This document shows, in pieces, positions 31,660 to 45,039 of a DNA stretch of 64,000 bases. The position numbers and the translations under genes are program-made. The notes beneath the pieces were generated by a model. The model saw only the letters and a program-made list of their open reading frames with translations. It made no database searches and had not been told where the DNA came from. Source of the DNA: Sinohyriopsis cumingii (Eukaryota; Mollusca; Bivalvia; Unionida; Unionidae). Where the stretch lies: assembly GCA_028554795.2 (NCBI GenBank), contig CM068835.1, positions 55,082,219 through 55,146,218 of the forward strand, written 5' to 3'. The first letter of the stretch is position 1; every line of letters starts with the position of its first letter.

Positions 31660-34600
31660 ATACCTTAGGAGAAATACTAATACCTCGCAAATCCAGTCTC
31701 CCAAATGTTACTTTTAGCTAAAGGGAGCTAAAAGATGTCTGCCTATCTATGTGACGGTCAGGAAGAAGTAATCTCCACAAAAGTATGAGACTTGGCGGCA
31801 AAGACTATGAAACTATCAGTTACTATTAGAGTAGAAGCATTCCCTCCATGGATATAACTCCGAGGAGGCTGGGAGGGAGTATGTTCATAATGACTGGGTA
31901 AGTAGTCTCGGATGAAACGTAATTTACTAGGAATAATTGGTTTCTTCTTCAAATACGTTACCCAATCATTATTCCTTACGAGATAAGGTAAGCGGTAGAG
32001 GGAGTAATATCCCCTTACCCAGGAGATATTGTGTCCGGTCCCCTACGGTATTTGAGACAGCTACTAGGTAACCCAACTGGAGGAGAATCCATTTGTTAGG
32101 GCGCATATTTAAAGTCCCCCTACGCAAATCCAGGTGAAGTCGTGAAACCGCGTCTTAAGCAGTTGTCGACTGACCTGGAAGGTTGACCTGTTAAGCTGCG
32201 AAGATAGGTCCTACCAGATCGAATAAGGCCTCTAGGATGACAGATAAAGAATAGAGAAAGTGAACTCCGATCTTCATCCCACAGCCTGAATGATGTCGGT
32301 TAACCAACAATTCCAGTCTTATGCTAGATTGGTGGCCATTGCTCGACTCTCGTGAGCCGAAATGCGTAATACGTTCATTTGAGCTGGGGTCATTTCCATA
32401 AATGCTAAACCTAAAACCAACTTACTCCAAGACGAAACAGTCTTTTTTAATATATCCTCATGTCCTTTTAGAAGAAGTAGAAAGAGGCCTGATCCTCATC
32501 GACGCTACGGCTCGTTTCTATTAAGGTACCGCATAAAAGTCCGGACTTGGTCCTGTAGGTGGCCTTCGTTTGATGTTTCCAGATGAGACAGAGGATGCAT
32601 GACAAAAGTCTAGCTACCCCTGGAAGGGAGACTGTTCTTGGCGATGAAAGAGAATGCTGTCATGAGTAAGACTGTCTGTCATAGCAAACACCATGACAAA
32701 GCAGTTATTGTAGGGAAACGTGCACAAGAGATGCCCTTGAAAATGGTTCACATGTGTCATTTTCAGCCTGATTCATACTCAATATAAGTTTCACACTGAG
32801 CATAGGGTTTACGTTTTTGGCCGTGATTAATCAAAGATGGCTAGTTGGTCAGAAAAGTCTTTGTTTTGTCGGATATACTCTCTCTTGTGATGGCGACAGG
32901 TCTCAGCGATCATGGGGCTGTAAGCCTTTATTGTACTCGGTGCAAACCTTTTCTCTTCGAGGAGCCAGAAGAGGCAATTAGTTGTCTGCGGTATTGGTGC
33001 CTGGAGAGGGAGGATATGTTCGTTGGCACACCAATGGATGCAAATGTGCCATTAGCATTCTTTCAGAGTGAGGGGCTTCGTGCCTAGGCGATTCTCTCTT
33101 CGACTGGTTTCAAGAATTGTTTAAGTCTTATGGCCTGTTTGATACGATATAGAAAGTGCAGGTTTAGGAGCCCCGGATAGGGAGGAAACAACTTCCGTCG
33201 TAGATGTTTGAGTAGAGGAGGGAAAACCCGAGTTCCCGATGAGTTCCGATGCAAGACTGATGAGGTCGTTGATACACGACTTCCCCCATCTGAGTAGTCT
33301 GATGAGGATTAGGCGACCGTCTGATTTCCATGCGTTTGTATCACGTTTGGATTCAGATATTTTGGAGGGTAGGCGCTTGCGTTTGTGTTGCTCAAATAAA
33401 ACGATAGGGCGTGGGCTGTGTAAAACTTAGGGTCTGGGACGGGAGAGACAAATTGTGTGAGTTTGGCATTCTAATATGGTACAGATGTGATTGAAATCCG
33501 AGGGATGAAGATATCATTCCTTCTGTACTAGTCAATTGTTCCGTGACTAAGAGTCGGTCAGTACGTCGATGTTCCCCGGGATATGGCGAACATATATACG
33601 GATTTGTTGATGACAATACCACTTCAGAAAGTCCCACACCATGACACATAGGTTTGTTGACTTCGGTCCTCCTTGTCGTTGGAGATAAGTCACGACTATT
33701 TGATTTGGTTCTTCCTTGTCGTTTGAAATACGTCACTACTGTAGAGTTATCAGACAGAATGAGAACTCCCTTGCCATGCAAATATTCCTGCCACCGGTGA
33801 AAGGCTTACATAATTTTCGTCCTCTCCAGAATTATTTATATGAATATATCATTCACGTGGACATCATGCACCACTGGTTTCAAGAAACGACAGTATTATC
33901 TGAGCTGCCCAGCTTCACCCACTCGCATCAGTACAGACTGTAATATCGGGCAGTTGTATATGTATACCCGCCTTGAGCCAACTCAATTTGTTCCCAATTA
34001 CGCAAATAGTGCCTCAGTTGGGTGCAGATGGTGAGAGGATGGTCCAGTGGATAAACTTGAGAACTAAATTTACGCGAAAGGAACAGTTGCAATGAGCAAA
34101 TAAGAAGGTGACCTAGGACGATGAGGTCCGATGCCGCGTTGTGCAAGCCTAGTAAGCAAATGCATTCCTTTGCGGACAGAATTTTTCTCGACAGTAATGT
34201 ACTACCATGGTTCGTATTTTAATGCCCCATCCTGAGGGAGACTAGATATGTTGCTTGGGCATAGAACTTCACACCTAGGTGAGAAGAATGTTGAGATGGT
34301 AATAAGTCGGAAGTTTCCTTGTTCATGAAAAGTCCAGATTGATAGCAAGGGTTATCATATCTTATTTGATCTAACACATTTATGTTCCTACAGGATGTCG
34401 TCTAGGTAACTTGATGTTGCCGAAATAGAAATGGTAGGAACACGCTCTATTACTCGATTAGCCAGACGAGTGAACACCCAGAGGCCGATATTGATCCCTA
34501 ATGAAGTGCCCTGAATTGGTATAAGATGTTATAGGCGAATAGTAGGATCGTCCCGGAAGCCTTTTGAATAGAGATATGTAGGCATGCGCCGTTGAAGTTT

Positions 34601-36030
34601 ACACTAATGGCAAAGTCTCCCTCATGGATGGCGTTCAAAATGCGCTGTGGTGTTTCCAGTGGAACCATATTACATGAATGATTGGATTGAGTGCACCTAG
34701 TACGATGACGAAACGTAGAGTTTCGTTTGCCTTTGGAACTAAGAAAAGCATGGTACAAACGATATGACGGTCTTCAGAAGTTCGTGTCCTATGAGTGGTC
34801 TTTATCTCCTTTTGTTGATTTCATGTGCTATCCCTGTATCGAAGCTGTGGTTGTGGGAGGGAGAAACATGTCTCCTTGATGGCTTGCTTGCAGGCTTCAT
34901 CCATCTGGACATTAAAATAAGGTTAGAAGATGAAACAGGCTGTTCTCTTAGCTTGGTGTATAGTGGTCCTTCAAGAGGGTGCTGATTTGCGTTAAGTCAG
35001 TTGTTCTTGCAGGTGAAGTTACGGCATTGGCCAAAGTGTGCAGCGGCCCTGTTCAGTACTCGACACATTCTTGAGACCGACTCTCATATATTCCCTGCTT
35101 GTTCCGTCTGTTGAAGATAGCTATAGTGACGAAAGTCGAACAATGAAGCCACGGCAACGATATTGCTCACTAACTGCCGAGTTTCATCAAAGGTCATCCG
35201 GCCCATACGTATGGAGTGTCGCTGTGTCATCACCAAAAACGGTAATATTACTGTCAACGTCTGCGGATTCCGAATGAAAGATTGGTGGGCTGGAACCGAT
35301 GACAAATTGATGATGAAAGTGGGTTAGAGCTTCTTTATCTCTCCCAAACTGTGTAAGTAATTGAAGTCGGACTCTTCCGTAATATTGATGTTTGTCCCCC
35401 TGATCCTTAGCATATGGCCTAGGCCTGTCGCAACGGATATATTCCATCTACGTAAGGAGAACATGGTTAGTATCATCAGTTGGGACGGGCTATATGATGT
35501 TTCGTCCAGGTAAAGTGTCCTTATGTCTGTGGTATGAGAGATAACGTTTCTGTTTATTTGCTCTGTCCCTCGCTATTCTGCAAGATGAATCAAGTGGGAC
35601 CCCAAGGTAAGGTAGAGGACGTTAAAAAATGCTGAGTTTTGTAGTGGTGACGTGTGTGCCGGAGCTGTTTCAGAGTATGTCAATGTCCTGCGCTTCGTGG
35701 TGGAAGAGTGATTTGAATTATCTCCCTAGTTCCCATAAAGTTTCACACCGAGGAAACTTTAGCTTGCAGATTGGTGACGTCTTCGTCTTGAGCTGTGTGC
35801 TGTTTTAGCAAAACATATAAAACTTGCCCTGCATGTGTCTTTATAACACAATGTCTTTGTAGAGCTATATCATTAAAAGGTTGAAATGGAAATGATATCA
35901 GACTGTCTAATTAAGCAATGAAGCATACAGGTAAAATATAATGACAATGCTAAAAACTAGTGATGCTTGAATACCGTGTGGGCGCAGAGCTATACCTAAT
36001 GATGTTTACCTGAAACAAAGCGACAGAAGA
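31660..36030 (-). mobile_element. DIRS-like tyrosine-recombinase retrotransposon, inserted in Ty3/Gypsy
   Basis: Minus-strand blocks in order: RT start near 34700-34520 (LNAIHEGDFAISVNFNGACL, first catalytic Asp replaced by Asn; then LLFAYNILYQFRAL), RT catalytic YLDDIL at 34408-34391, RT/RNase H linker around 34150-33930 (LLGLHNAASDLIVLGHLL), RNase H start VLILSDNSTVVTYF near 33760, PGEHRRTDRL near 33570, and a tyrosine recombinase piece ISAHESRAMATNLA around 32380-32341 with the HxxR signature, followed by an SEFTFSI block. RT, RNase H and tyrosine recombinase in this order define DIRS elements. Base composition is higher in GC than the flanks. Many stops; inactive. End points are approximate and terminal repeats were not resolved. 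Confidence 0.8.
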
Positions 36031-36089
36031 CGATCACAGTTACAATACTACCTGGAGGGAAGGCCAAGGACGGCATGTGCAGGTATACA

Positions 36090-38658
36090 ATTTGATCTAT
36101 GGCGTTCCAAGGCTAAGGATACCGTGTTAATTGAGTTTGTGTGTGGATATGCGACGTGCAAACATGTCTGTGAAACGAGAAATCCATCCGATTCCAACTA
36201 TCGATGAGGTTATGCAAGATATGAACCAAAGTCGGATGTATAGCAAGTTAGATATATGACGGGTTTAACATCAGGTGGAAATTACACCAGAATCTCGGAA
36301 AATAACAACATTTGTGACTCACAAAATGTTATAAAGCTGTGCTCAAGAAATGTACCAAAGAGAGATGTAATCAAGTTTATATGGTTAAGAGGGTGTTCAC
36401 AACATCATGGATGATATTGTTTTATGCACCAAATCCAGAGGAGCACGGTACGAGACTTGAGAACGATATTCAATTGCTAAGGGATAACGAATTTTACATT
36501 AAACCCGGTTCAATGCTAATTCAATATGTCGAAGTTAGTCTTTATGGATCATGTATTGTCAGAATGGGGATAGAGCCTGCCGAAGTTACAGTGAAAGCGG
36601 GTCAAGAAGCGTGTGAACCAAAGAACGCGACTGTGATCAGACGTTTGTTTTGCCTGGTCAACGTCAGTGTTAGATATATTCCACATTTAGTGAATGTTTC
36701 CTCGTCACTATGAACACTCACTCAAAATGATGAAAAGTTTTTATAGGCCCCGGAGCAAAAGACATTGTTTCAGAAATTTAAAGAGTTTTTGGCTGATGCT
36801 AATACTCTGGGTCATTTTGAGAGGAATGCACCAACTACTGTAATTTCTTTTGCCAGTCCGGTAAGTGCTGTATTGTTTCAACAATAAAATCACGAGTAAC
36901 GTGTACTTAGTACCGCAAGTAGAAGTTCGGGTGCTATCGAACTAAGGTATTCACAAACCGAAACAGACGCTCTTGCCACAGTATGGAAGAGCGAACGGTT
37001 TCATACTGTATATTTGGTATGGATTTTAAGATTATCAACAATCACAAACCACTCTAATGCACATTTTCACCTAAATCAAAATCATGTGCGTGAATAAAAA
37101 GATGGGTTTTTATATTACAGCCATATCGGTATGTTGTTATGTACATACCAGGGCGGGAAAATAAGGCCGATGGAATATCGCGTCTTCTGACTTATTCGTC
37201 AAGGAATCATTCCCATAACCGAGATGACACGCTGCATTATATTAGATTTGTTACATACCAAGCAATACCAGACGCACTGCCCACCCGACAAATTGAAAGG
37301 GTATCCGAGGATGATCCAGAATTGTTCTATGTAAGAGAATGCTTACTCTATGGTAAATGGTACACTATTGATTCCAAGGAGTACTTTTAATTACGTGATG
37401 AATTAAGTCCCAATGAAGCACTGGTTTCACAAAGAACCAGAATCGTAGTGCTTCGCGAACAAATAATTAGCATTGCTGATGAAGGTCATCCTGGAATATT
37501 TAACGTGAAAAAATTGTTGCGTACAAAAGTATAATGGCCATGAATCGATATAGAAACGTTACAGTCCTACAAAAGTTTATATGGCTGTCAGTTGGTTTCT
37601 CAGACGAACAAGCCATAACCTATGTCGCAAGCCCAACTGCCATCGGCGCCATGGCAATATTTGGTTGCATATTTGTGTGGTCCTTTAACCTCAGGCGACA
37701 ACATTTTGTAGCTGTAGATTATTATATTCGTTTGTTTTTGGTTTGAAATTACAAAGTATATAACGTCAGAATAAATCACTTCATTTTTGTCGAAAATGTT
37801 TCTTATTCATGGACTGCCATCGAATATTCGGACGGATAATGGATTCCAAATTGTAAAGGGGACCATTTTAAAATTATTTGACATATAACAGTATTGTTCA
37901 CCTACGAATAACACTATTGTGGCCGCAAGCAAGCGGTGAACTCGAGCGCCAAAATAAATAAATCATGACGCGGATAAGAATCGTACAAGCGGAAATCCAA
38001 GATTAGAAGCCTGAATGGCAAATATATTTGTTAATGTACAAGAGCACTTCGCATCAAACAACCAGAATAAGCCCCGCAGATGTTAATGTTCGGGCGCAAG
38101 ATTAGGACGAAGTTATCGCAATTGGCAGAATTTAATGAAGATGATACTGAGGATCGAGATCGTGAGAGTGAAAATAAAGGAAAAGGTAAAATATATGCTG
38201 ACAGTAAGGGGAATGCGGTGGATAATGAATTGAAGTCTGTGGACTTATTTCTCGTCAAGCAAGATCAGCAAAATAAACTGACCACACCATTTTATCCATT
38301 ACCGTGTAAAAAGTGTAGAAAAGTCTGGTAATGCAGTTGTGGCAGAAGCCGGCGGTGTGTAATATTGGAGGAAAGCAACACACATCAAGCGGTAAAACAA
38401 ACTGTCAAATATATCCAGTTTCGATCCACAAGCTAAGCGATTTACCGAAACAAAACATGCAAAGTTTCAATTCGAACACGTTACTGAATCAGGAGAAAAT
38501 ATATTTAAAACAACCTGTCTATGGAACACTTAGTACCAAACGCATTAGTTACACCGGTAAATAAAACAAATACAATTAATGAAGACATATTGAATTCGGA
38601 AAGGCCGACTAGAGTGAGAAAAATGCTGGAAAGATTTAAAGACTATGTTTTAAAATGA
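36090..38658 (+). pseudogene. Ty3/Gypsy pol remnant: RT, RNase H, integrase
   Basis: RT: PIPTIDEVMQDMNQSRMYSK near 36190, then catalytic VHNIMDDIVL with the Asp pair at 36410-36415, then PEEHGTRLENDIQLLRDN. The thumb/connection piece VNVSVRYIPHLVNVSS lies near 36657-36711 and RNase H end VMYIPGRENKADGISRLL at 37136-37190. Integrase: DEGHPGIFNVKKLLRTKV near 37480, SYKSLYGCQLVSQTNKP near 37566, FLIHGLPSNIRTDNGFQIV near 37800, C-terminal FGRKIRTKLSQLAEF near 38086, and a final SERPTRVRKMLERFKDYVLK with TGA at 38656. Multiple frameshifts and stops; not functional. Confidence 0.85.
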
Positions 38659-38659
38659 G

Positions 38660-40497
38660 TCTAAAGAAGCATAAGAAATGATATAGTTACAGTGAATACA
38701 AGTTTCTTTATAATGTGTGTAGATACATTTAACCTTTGGGTCAAATAATCTAGTCGGAATGAAAAATGATACAACTAGGCAGTTATGAATGTCATAGCAG
38801 TTAATTTGTTGGTATGTAAATGTTTGGAACTATTTGTAATTTAATAAGGTTTGTCGTAGTTTTTGTTCAAGTAGTTTCGTTTTGAATTTAGTTGGGTTCT
38901 AAAAAAATATACACGAAGAGATTTAGTATCTACCACAGAGTTGTATTTGAAATATGTTGAATACATTTAATATCATATATAAATGCCAATATTCCTTTAT
39001 ATGAATGATACAGATTGAGACACTAACTTCTCCTTTTTACATATTAAATGTTACTTCCTCTGTCTTCTTGTTGCGCATGTGAACTAGGACTGTGGTAAAC
39101 ATAATGCTATAATGGCGGACCGTCAGTGGTGACTGTTTTATATAATGCATAATCCGAAGATACTGATCCAATAGGTCATTATCGGATCCTACAAATATTT
39201 GAAAAAAATACGATCCTCGCTAGAAACCACTATGTACACTTTGGAGATCAGGAGTCACTATCTCATCGTTATCCCTCCACCCAGAAGAAAATCAGTTAAT
39301 AGACAATAAACCTCCTTCTTCGTTCTTTCAAGTACTGACATGTATCCATCAATGTGTACGAACGTTGAACAAGGAAGTAATGAAGCTATATAAATCTAAT
39401 ATTCAAAAGGTCAGTGTTTAAAACTGTTTTAAAAAGTGTCCTAATATACTTACCTTTTACAATCTGTTTTAGCGCATTAACAGGCATGAAAAACAGCACA
39501 AACACCGATTTTGCTTACGTATTGTTCAGACAAAGGACACGGTTATCGACCTATAGTCACACGCTGGGGATTATTGACAATACACCTGGTAATATAATGC
39601 GATATGTTCGCTCCGACGGTATTTTTATATCACGTGTATATATACATTTGCATTACAGTTCTAGCAATGTTTATACAGTATATGGCTAAATTTCTGTACA
39701 TTATGTGACACGTGCATTGGCTGAACTTGCCTTTGCAGTCTAGGTATGCTCATTGGTCAGTAATGCATTTTAAACAATGCACAGCACGCAGTACGTTGTA
39801 CAGATATAATAACTCTAGCTCGGAAAACAACATGTTCTGTTATTTCGTGTCTTTCCATCTATTTGTCAAAGAAAATCAACAATAGGTCCGTCTTCAGAAT
39901 ATATTTTGTGCTCGATCCCAATTTTATTCATTTAAAAAGGAATTGACCATGTAGGCTAAGCTGACATCTTAACTTGTGACAATTAATATATAATTTTGTC
40001 AGCAAGTACAAATAGTGTGACACTGTGTACCGTTCACTAAATAAACAAATGGGGTAAGGGGCTAACGTCTTGTCCCACTGTGATAGGGTATGCGTGTGTG
40101 CATGTGTATTTGTGTTTACACATGAATACAAATAACTATGATCAACATTAAATATAGGCTGTGAGTTAGCATTGCATATAGAGTTGTATGTGTTCATTAA
40201 TAATGCTTATTTATTATTTACTTCATCCAATGTACCATTAGTCTAACGATGTTGATATACAACCAATATCAAGCTCTTTTGGCGGTAGTTAAATAAAAAT
40301 ACTCAGCGCTATCTTATACGGTAAGAAATATGCCCGCACTCGATGGAACAAATAAAACTATATATCATACAAATTAAACAAAAGAAATCTGGATACGTCT
40401 AATGACTTCAATGGCAAGGAAAAATAGAAAATAAATGTGATTTATAATAATATTGAACATGGACTGCTCGCAGCCATTAACTAGATGTTGCTGTAAG

Positions 40498-40538
<41 letters not shown>

Positions 40539-41500
40539 AAGAGAGAGAGCTCTGATAAGCTGTATTAGTGAAAAACTTCGAATTCAAATAAACAATCCAT
40601 TTGTATCCACTCTGAATTTTATCCTTCACTCGGACGTTAATGAAAAACAATGAACTCATTATGAATCCATATCCACTTCTGAGGTATTACCCATGTCAAA
40701 TGGGCCACACTACCCTGGCAAAGAATCATGAAGGACACTCACATTCATATTTACCAGCAACCATGACATCAGCAATGAGACAGTCTTAATAATATTGTAA
40801 CTTTAGACTGAATTGTTCTGGCTCATCATTTTATAATGGCATATTCAATATTCTTTGGTGTAATGCGTTATTGTTTTCCAATGTTAATATGACGTTGTAA
40901 TTTCGTTAGGTACATGACATTCCATACTCTTTAACACACTTAGTTTCGTTCGGTGTTGAACCCTTTTATTGTCTCAGTTGTGTCATTCCTATAACATAAG
41001 ATTAAGGTTAATTTGCTTTTTATTATGTATATAATACAATCATTATTAACTGAGTAGTAGACCATCGTTCATCAGGTGAAGAACGCAGAGGCAAGCTCTA
41101 GCATCCTCCATCACATGGCCTCGGGTCCATATTTTTCAATACTCGTTCATAACCTATACGATTATCCATAAAAAGTGTAGATGTATTAATCTTTTAATGT
41201 TAGAGTAACGTATCCAGCAAGTAATGACTGTCTGCATGATAAGGGTTGGTAGTCAATTGTTCTATACTAAACTGAACAGTATTTGGCTGATATTTTATTG
41301 CAGAATTAGAATGACATAAACTGATATAGCTGAATATAATGTAATGTAAATATGTGGTAATAAATGAGCTGATTTGTTTTGTTTTATGATAATATATGTT
41401 ATAATTTTAACAGTACAAAACGATGAGAGCTGTCTTTACGTCCGAGAAAAGAATGAATCCATCGACCCTTCTGGTCGTTTCTATATGAAATATTACCATT
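38660..41500. other. Gene-free stretch, possibly including the Gypsy 3' LTR
   Basis: Sequence to about 39140 could be the 3' untranslated region and LTR of the Gypsy element, but no matching 5' copy is visible left of 31234. The rest shows no gene; a (GA)n tract lies at 40501-40550. Confidence 0.4.
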
Positions 41501-41687
41501 ACGGCTGGAGCTGTAACAAATGCGCGTCGACATCTGCGCGCAATGATAAACAACCAGCTCAATACGCGCAAGACAAAAACGCGAATACATACAAAGATAA
41601 GGTTGAGAAGACAATGAAAAAAAGGTTAACTCAGAAGACAATACAATACTGTTAACTGAGAAGACAATACGCACAAGTCGATTGTAC

Positions 41688-41822
41688 GGTCTTCTTTACA
41701 ATTTAACTGTGTGAATATGTTAACCTTTTCTCATAGTACATTAATTCTAAGCAATGCCAACTTCTGAGTCTTCTCAACTGTTTAAATTAATTGATCCACA
41801 CAGCTAAATTGTAAAGAAGATC
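41688..41822. repeat. 26-bp inverted repeat, hairpin-forming
   Basis: GGTCTTCTTTACAATTTAAC at 41688 (arm to 41713) is repeated inverted at 41797-41822 with two mismatches, leaving an 83-base loop. Short direct repeats containing AGAAGACAATAC lie just left (41624-41670). Possibly a MITE fold-back end or a hairpin RNA. Confidence 0.75.
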
Positions 41823-42342
41823 GTCAGATTGAACTTTAAGGTGTCTGCTCAAAGTTTTCCACTCATTTTTGTTTCGGAAAATTATAATTAAATTTAACCC
41901 TCCGTCGATCGGCAATAATTGGCCAGTGATGCGTGTTAATCGGCAATGCATGTGGTGTGTACGAGAATGGTATAAATACGCATGCCTAAAATGTTTTAAA
42001 ATCTAAAACAAATTTTCAATCATGGAGAAAACGGTATCGCAGAAGGAAAGGGATCATCTTTTCACAACAAGTATGTATAGGGCGCACACTGTGTATAGAG
42101 AAATAAACATTCTAGGTAAATAAACCAACATTTGTAAAAAATATACAAACGTACGTGTTTGATTTATTTAATGCATTATATTATAAGAACATTTGTTCAC
42201 ACTTTCTTAGGCGCGCTTATATCCTGCGCGCAGTCGTCGGTATTCGCTTTTGACTTCGCGCTTATGTTGGCGCTCATTTGTCTTGCGCGATTTTGTCGGG
42301 TCACAATTACGGCTAAATCACATCAGATGAAAGTGATGTCTG

Positions 42343-42903
42343 AATATTAATGACTTCGTATAAGTTAGAACTTCACCCAGACTATTAGAAATAACCCAGA
42401 TCAACACGACACCGCAGCAAGAAAACATAAATCCAAACGAAGATTCAGAATCGCTACAAACAAAGAATAGAAAATAAGGGCAGGAAGAAGCACCCAAAAA
42501 CAAAAATTCCACTAAAGAAGAGAAACGGTAAACAAGCCCAGAAGTAAGGAAAGCACTTAGGGAAATGACGAAAGCAAAAAGACAAGAAAGGAGAAGACGA
42601 CAACAAGAGGAGGAGGAAAAACGGACAGAAGAAGAACTTTGGTTCAGCACAGATGAATACATTAAAAAAAATACGAATAAAATATATATTTAAAAAAAAA
42701 ATTTACATTTCCAAAAAAGCAGTAACACGATTGCTAAACATACAGAATACCAATCAAAACATGTAGGGCAGGAGGGCCTCCCTAAATGGTCTGCGAAGAT
42801 CAAAAGGAGAGAGAACTCTCCATAACAAAAATAATAAAAAATAAAATATAAAAAAAAAACAAAATAAGAAATATTAATGACTTCGTATAAGTTAGAACTT
42901 CAC
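42343..42903 (+). mobile_element. 493-bp recent insertion flanked by perfect 34-bp direct repeats
   Basis: The direct repeat starting AATATTAATGACTTCGTATA occupies 42343-42376 and 42870-42903 without a mismatch. The insert (42377-42869) begins CCAGACTATTAG, is A-rich and ends with a run of A and AATAAA-like units before the second repeat. The polarity and target-site-like duplication suggest a target-primed retroposition event (SINE, LINE end or processed RNA) on the plus strand. A short basic/acidic frame within it (TKAKRQERRRRQQEEEEK) follows an in-frame stop. No known family recognised. Confidence 0.72.
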
Positions 42904-44499
42904 TGAATGTGACTTAAAAAGAAACCCTGCAAACGTCATGTAGCAATAAAGGCTTTATTCAGTCTTTTGTAAGCCATATACTCAGTATACAGCAAGCTCT
43001 GTCAGTGTGTGTATTAAAACTGGGAAATGTTCTTCGTGCAAATTTCTCTCCGTTTATAGCTTTGAAAGATTTTAGTGATTATTTGTCGATTATGGATAGG
43101 CGGCATTGAGAGAATATTTGTCAAATCGAGCAATTAGCCAATTTCTAGGAGCCCACGTCATAATGAACAGTTATAACAAGGCTTTATGGTAAAACGTATA
43201 GTTTTGTTAAATGGACTATCCCTAATTTCTGAAATTAAGGAACTCTCGAATTATTTTAATGCATACGCCTTTAGTAATTTGAGAAATGAATACTTGTTTG
43301 CATAAGGTGTTTGGTTAGTGTTTTTAATTGCATAGAGTAAAGTACTAAGTCATACAAATGTCAAGCAAGAACAAAAAACATGCAAGTGTGAAATTAGAAT
43401 TTCGTGATGAGTGGTTATTAGGTGATTAGAGACGAACTAATTTATTATTTGAGCTTTGTCTTGAAGTCCTTGAACATTTTGGAAACAATGGAGTTCAAGC
43501 CATGCTCACGCAGAAGTTGTTTGATTCGCTCGTTAGTGAGACTCGTTGCGTGTAATAGTATATATAAATGAGTGATGGAATAGAACGAATCATCAATCAT
43601 ATTACTTTCAATTCAACATTTTGAAAAGAGATAACTGAAACGTACTTAATACACGAACTACAAGAAAATAAATGTTGCATGAATGTTTTTAATAAATGTT
43701 GTGGTTTGTGTAAAGTAGTCAACAACTTAATGCACTTAAGTTAACAACGAGCTGTGATGTGGACACTGTGAGAAAAGTGATTTGGATGCACAATGCCCAT
43801 TGTAACAACATAAGTTTATATTTTCTCACTTTGAAACATTCTTTTATCTCAAAGATGTTTATGATTATGACATTGACTATACAATGGCCTATGGCACATA
43901 ATCTTCTTTGCCTAGAGCTGCTTGCTTTAGCCATAAACATACAACGAGCTGATGTAAAATAGCACGGTGGCTTAGAGAGTGCAATTTACAATTAGTAAAT
44001 TTTCACTTGTGAAGCAAAATTTGTGTGGAGTCTGTAAATATCAAACTCACCTATAAACATATTCCAAATGATAATCGTGATTTAAATGAGCGTAAAATAG
44101 ACTCTCTGGTCTGAACTGTCAGTATTTTAACCACGGTTTCTAAAATGGAATTAGAAATCGACAAGTGGGCCACTGTAAACGTTCCATCATATTAAATGAA
44201 GACAAAAGGTTGGCAGACTTCAAATGAGTTAGACAACAGAGGGAAGATAAAGATTCTAAATAGAGGCAACGTATATGTCTCCGAGATATACACTCACCAA
44301 AAATTGAAACAAGCACCCCATCTAGCGCACCATATATGTTTTATGACGAACCTGCTGCATGAGAGTTATTATATAAAGTATCACACTTTGAGCATGATGT
44401 GAGTGTCAGCTATGTGCTCTAAATCTCCTTCCCAAACTAAGTTCTGCTGACAAAAATAAAAGTACTATGTGAAATGATTGGTCTCTTTTAACAACATTA

Positions 44500-44880
44500 G
44501 CACGAGAAACGACATCATTTGATCAATCAGAGTTTGCCGATAGTAAACACGACATCGCTTTTGCTGATCTGGTGTCATATATCGAGGAAGCCTGTATGGA
44601 GAATGGTGTGTCACCAGTGTTCAAACTGACGGACCTGGTAAATATATTCAACACATGACTGAAACATATTAGATCCAATGAGAGTAGGTATGTCACTCTA
44701 CCGCCCTAAAAAATCCTGGTATACTTGCCAGACCTGGAAGCCCACAAGGATAGCTGCAAGGTGTGGTACTTGTTACCAACTTGAACATTGACTCCGCAGA
44801 GACATGTTCAGAGTGAAAACAAGATTCTGTGGCTCATTTGCCTCCCAGTGCAAGGAATATTGTGTCATTATTCACTTTTG
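44500..44880 (+). pseudogene. Decayed remnant of a conserved, lineage-expanded protein (probably transposon-associated)
   Basis: The plus strand reads FADLVSYIEEACMENGVSP and VFKLTDLVNIF near 44553-44652, then after frameshifts LVYLPDLEAHKD near 44718 and RDMFRVKTRFCGSFASQC near 44798-44850. I recall this order of blocks from numerous uncharacterised invertebrate predicted proteins, which suggests a repetitive element protein; that memory is not a database result. Broken by several stops. Confidence 0.45.
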
Positions 44881-44926
44881 GTCTAAGTCAAATCTCGTAT
44901 TGCAGAAACAGTTGAAGTTGAATAAT

Positions 44927-45039
<113 letters not shown>

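Larger units (their letters stand above)
31234..38658 (+). mobile_element. Ty3/Gypsy LTR retrotransposon (decayed), interrupted by a DIRS-like element
   Basis: A primer-site-like string TTTGGCGAGGAGGAT at 31234 and a gag start at 31269 mark the left end. The pol part resumes near 36090 and ends with TGA at 38656-38658. The 4.4 kb between is an oppositely oriented DIRS-like element. The parts of gag, protease and early RT that should lie there are not seen, so insertion was probably accompanied by deletion. Convincing paired LTRs were not found; sequence after 38658 (TAATTTGTTGG and onward, then a leader-like block with GCGCATGTGAACTAGGAC near 39070) may contain the 3' LTR. Confidence 0.82.

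Noticed and set aside
33392..33781. 129-codon minus-strand frame as a host gene
   Set aside because: Its start (VLILSDNSTVVTYF) matches the RNase H region of DIRS-like elements, so it is part of the nested retroelement.
42318..42662. 114-codon Ser/Phe-rich minus-strand frame
   Set aside because: It is the complement of A-rich insert sequence with no splice or homology support.
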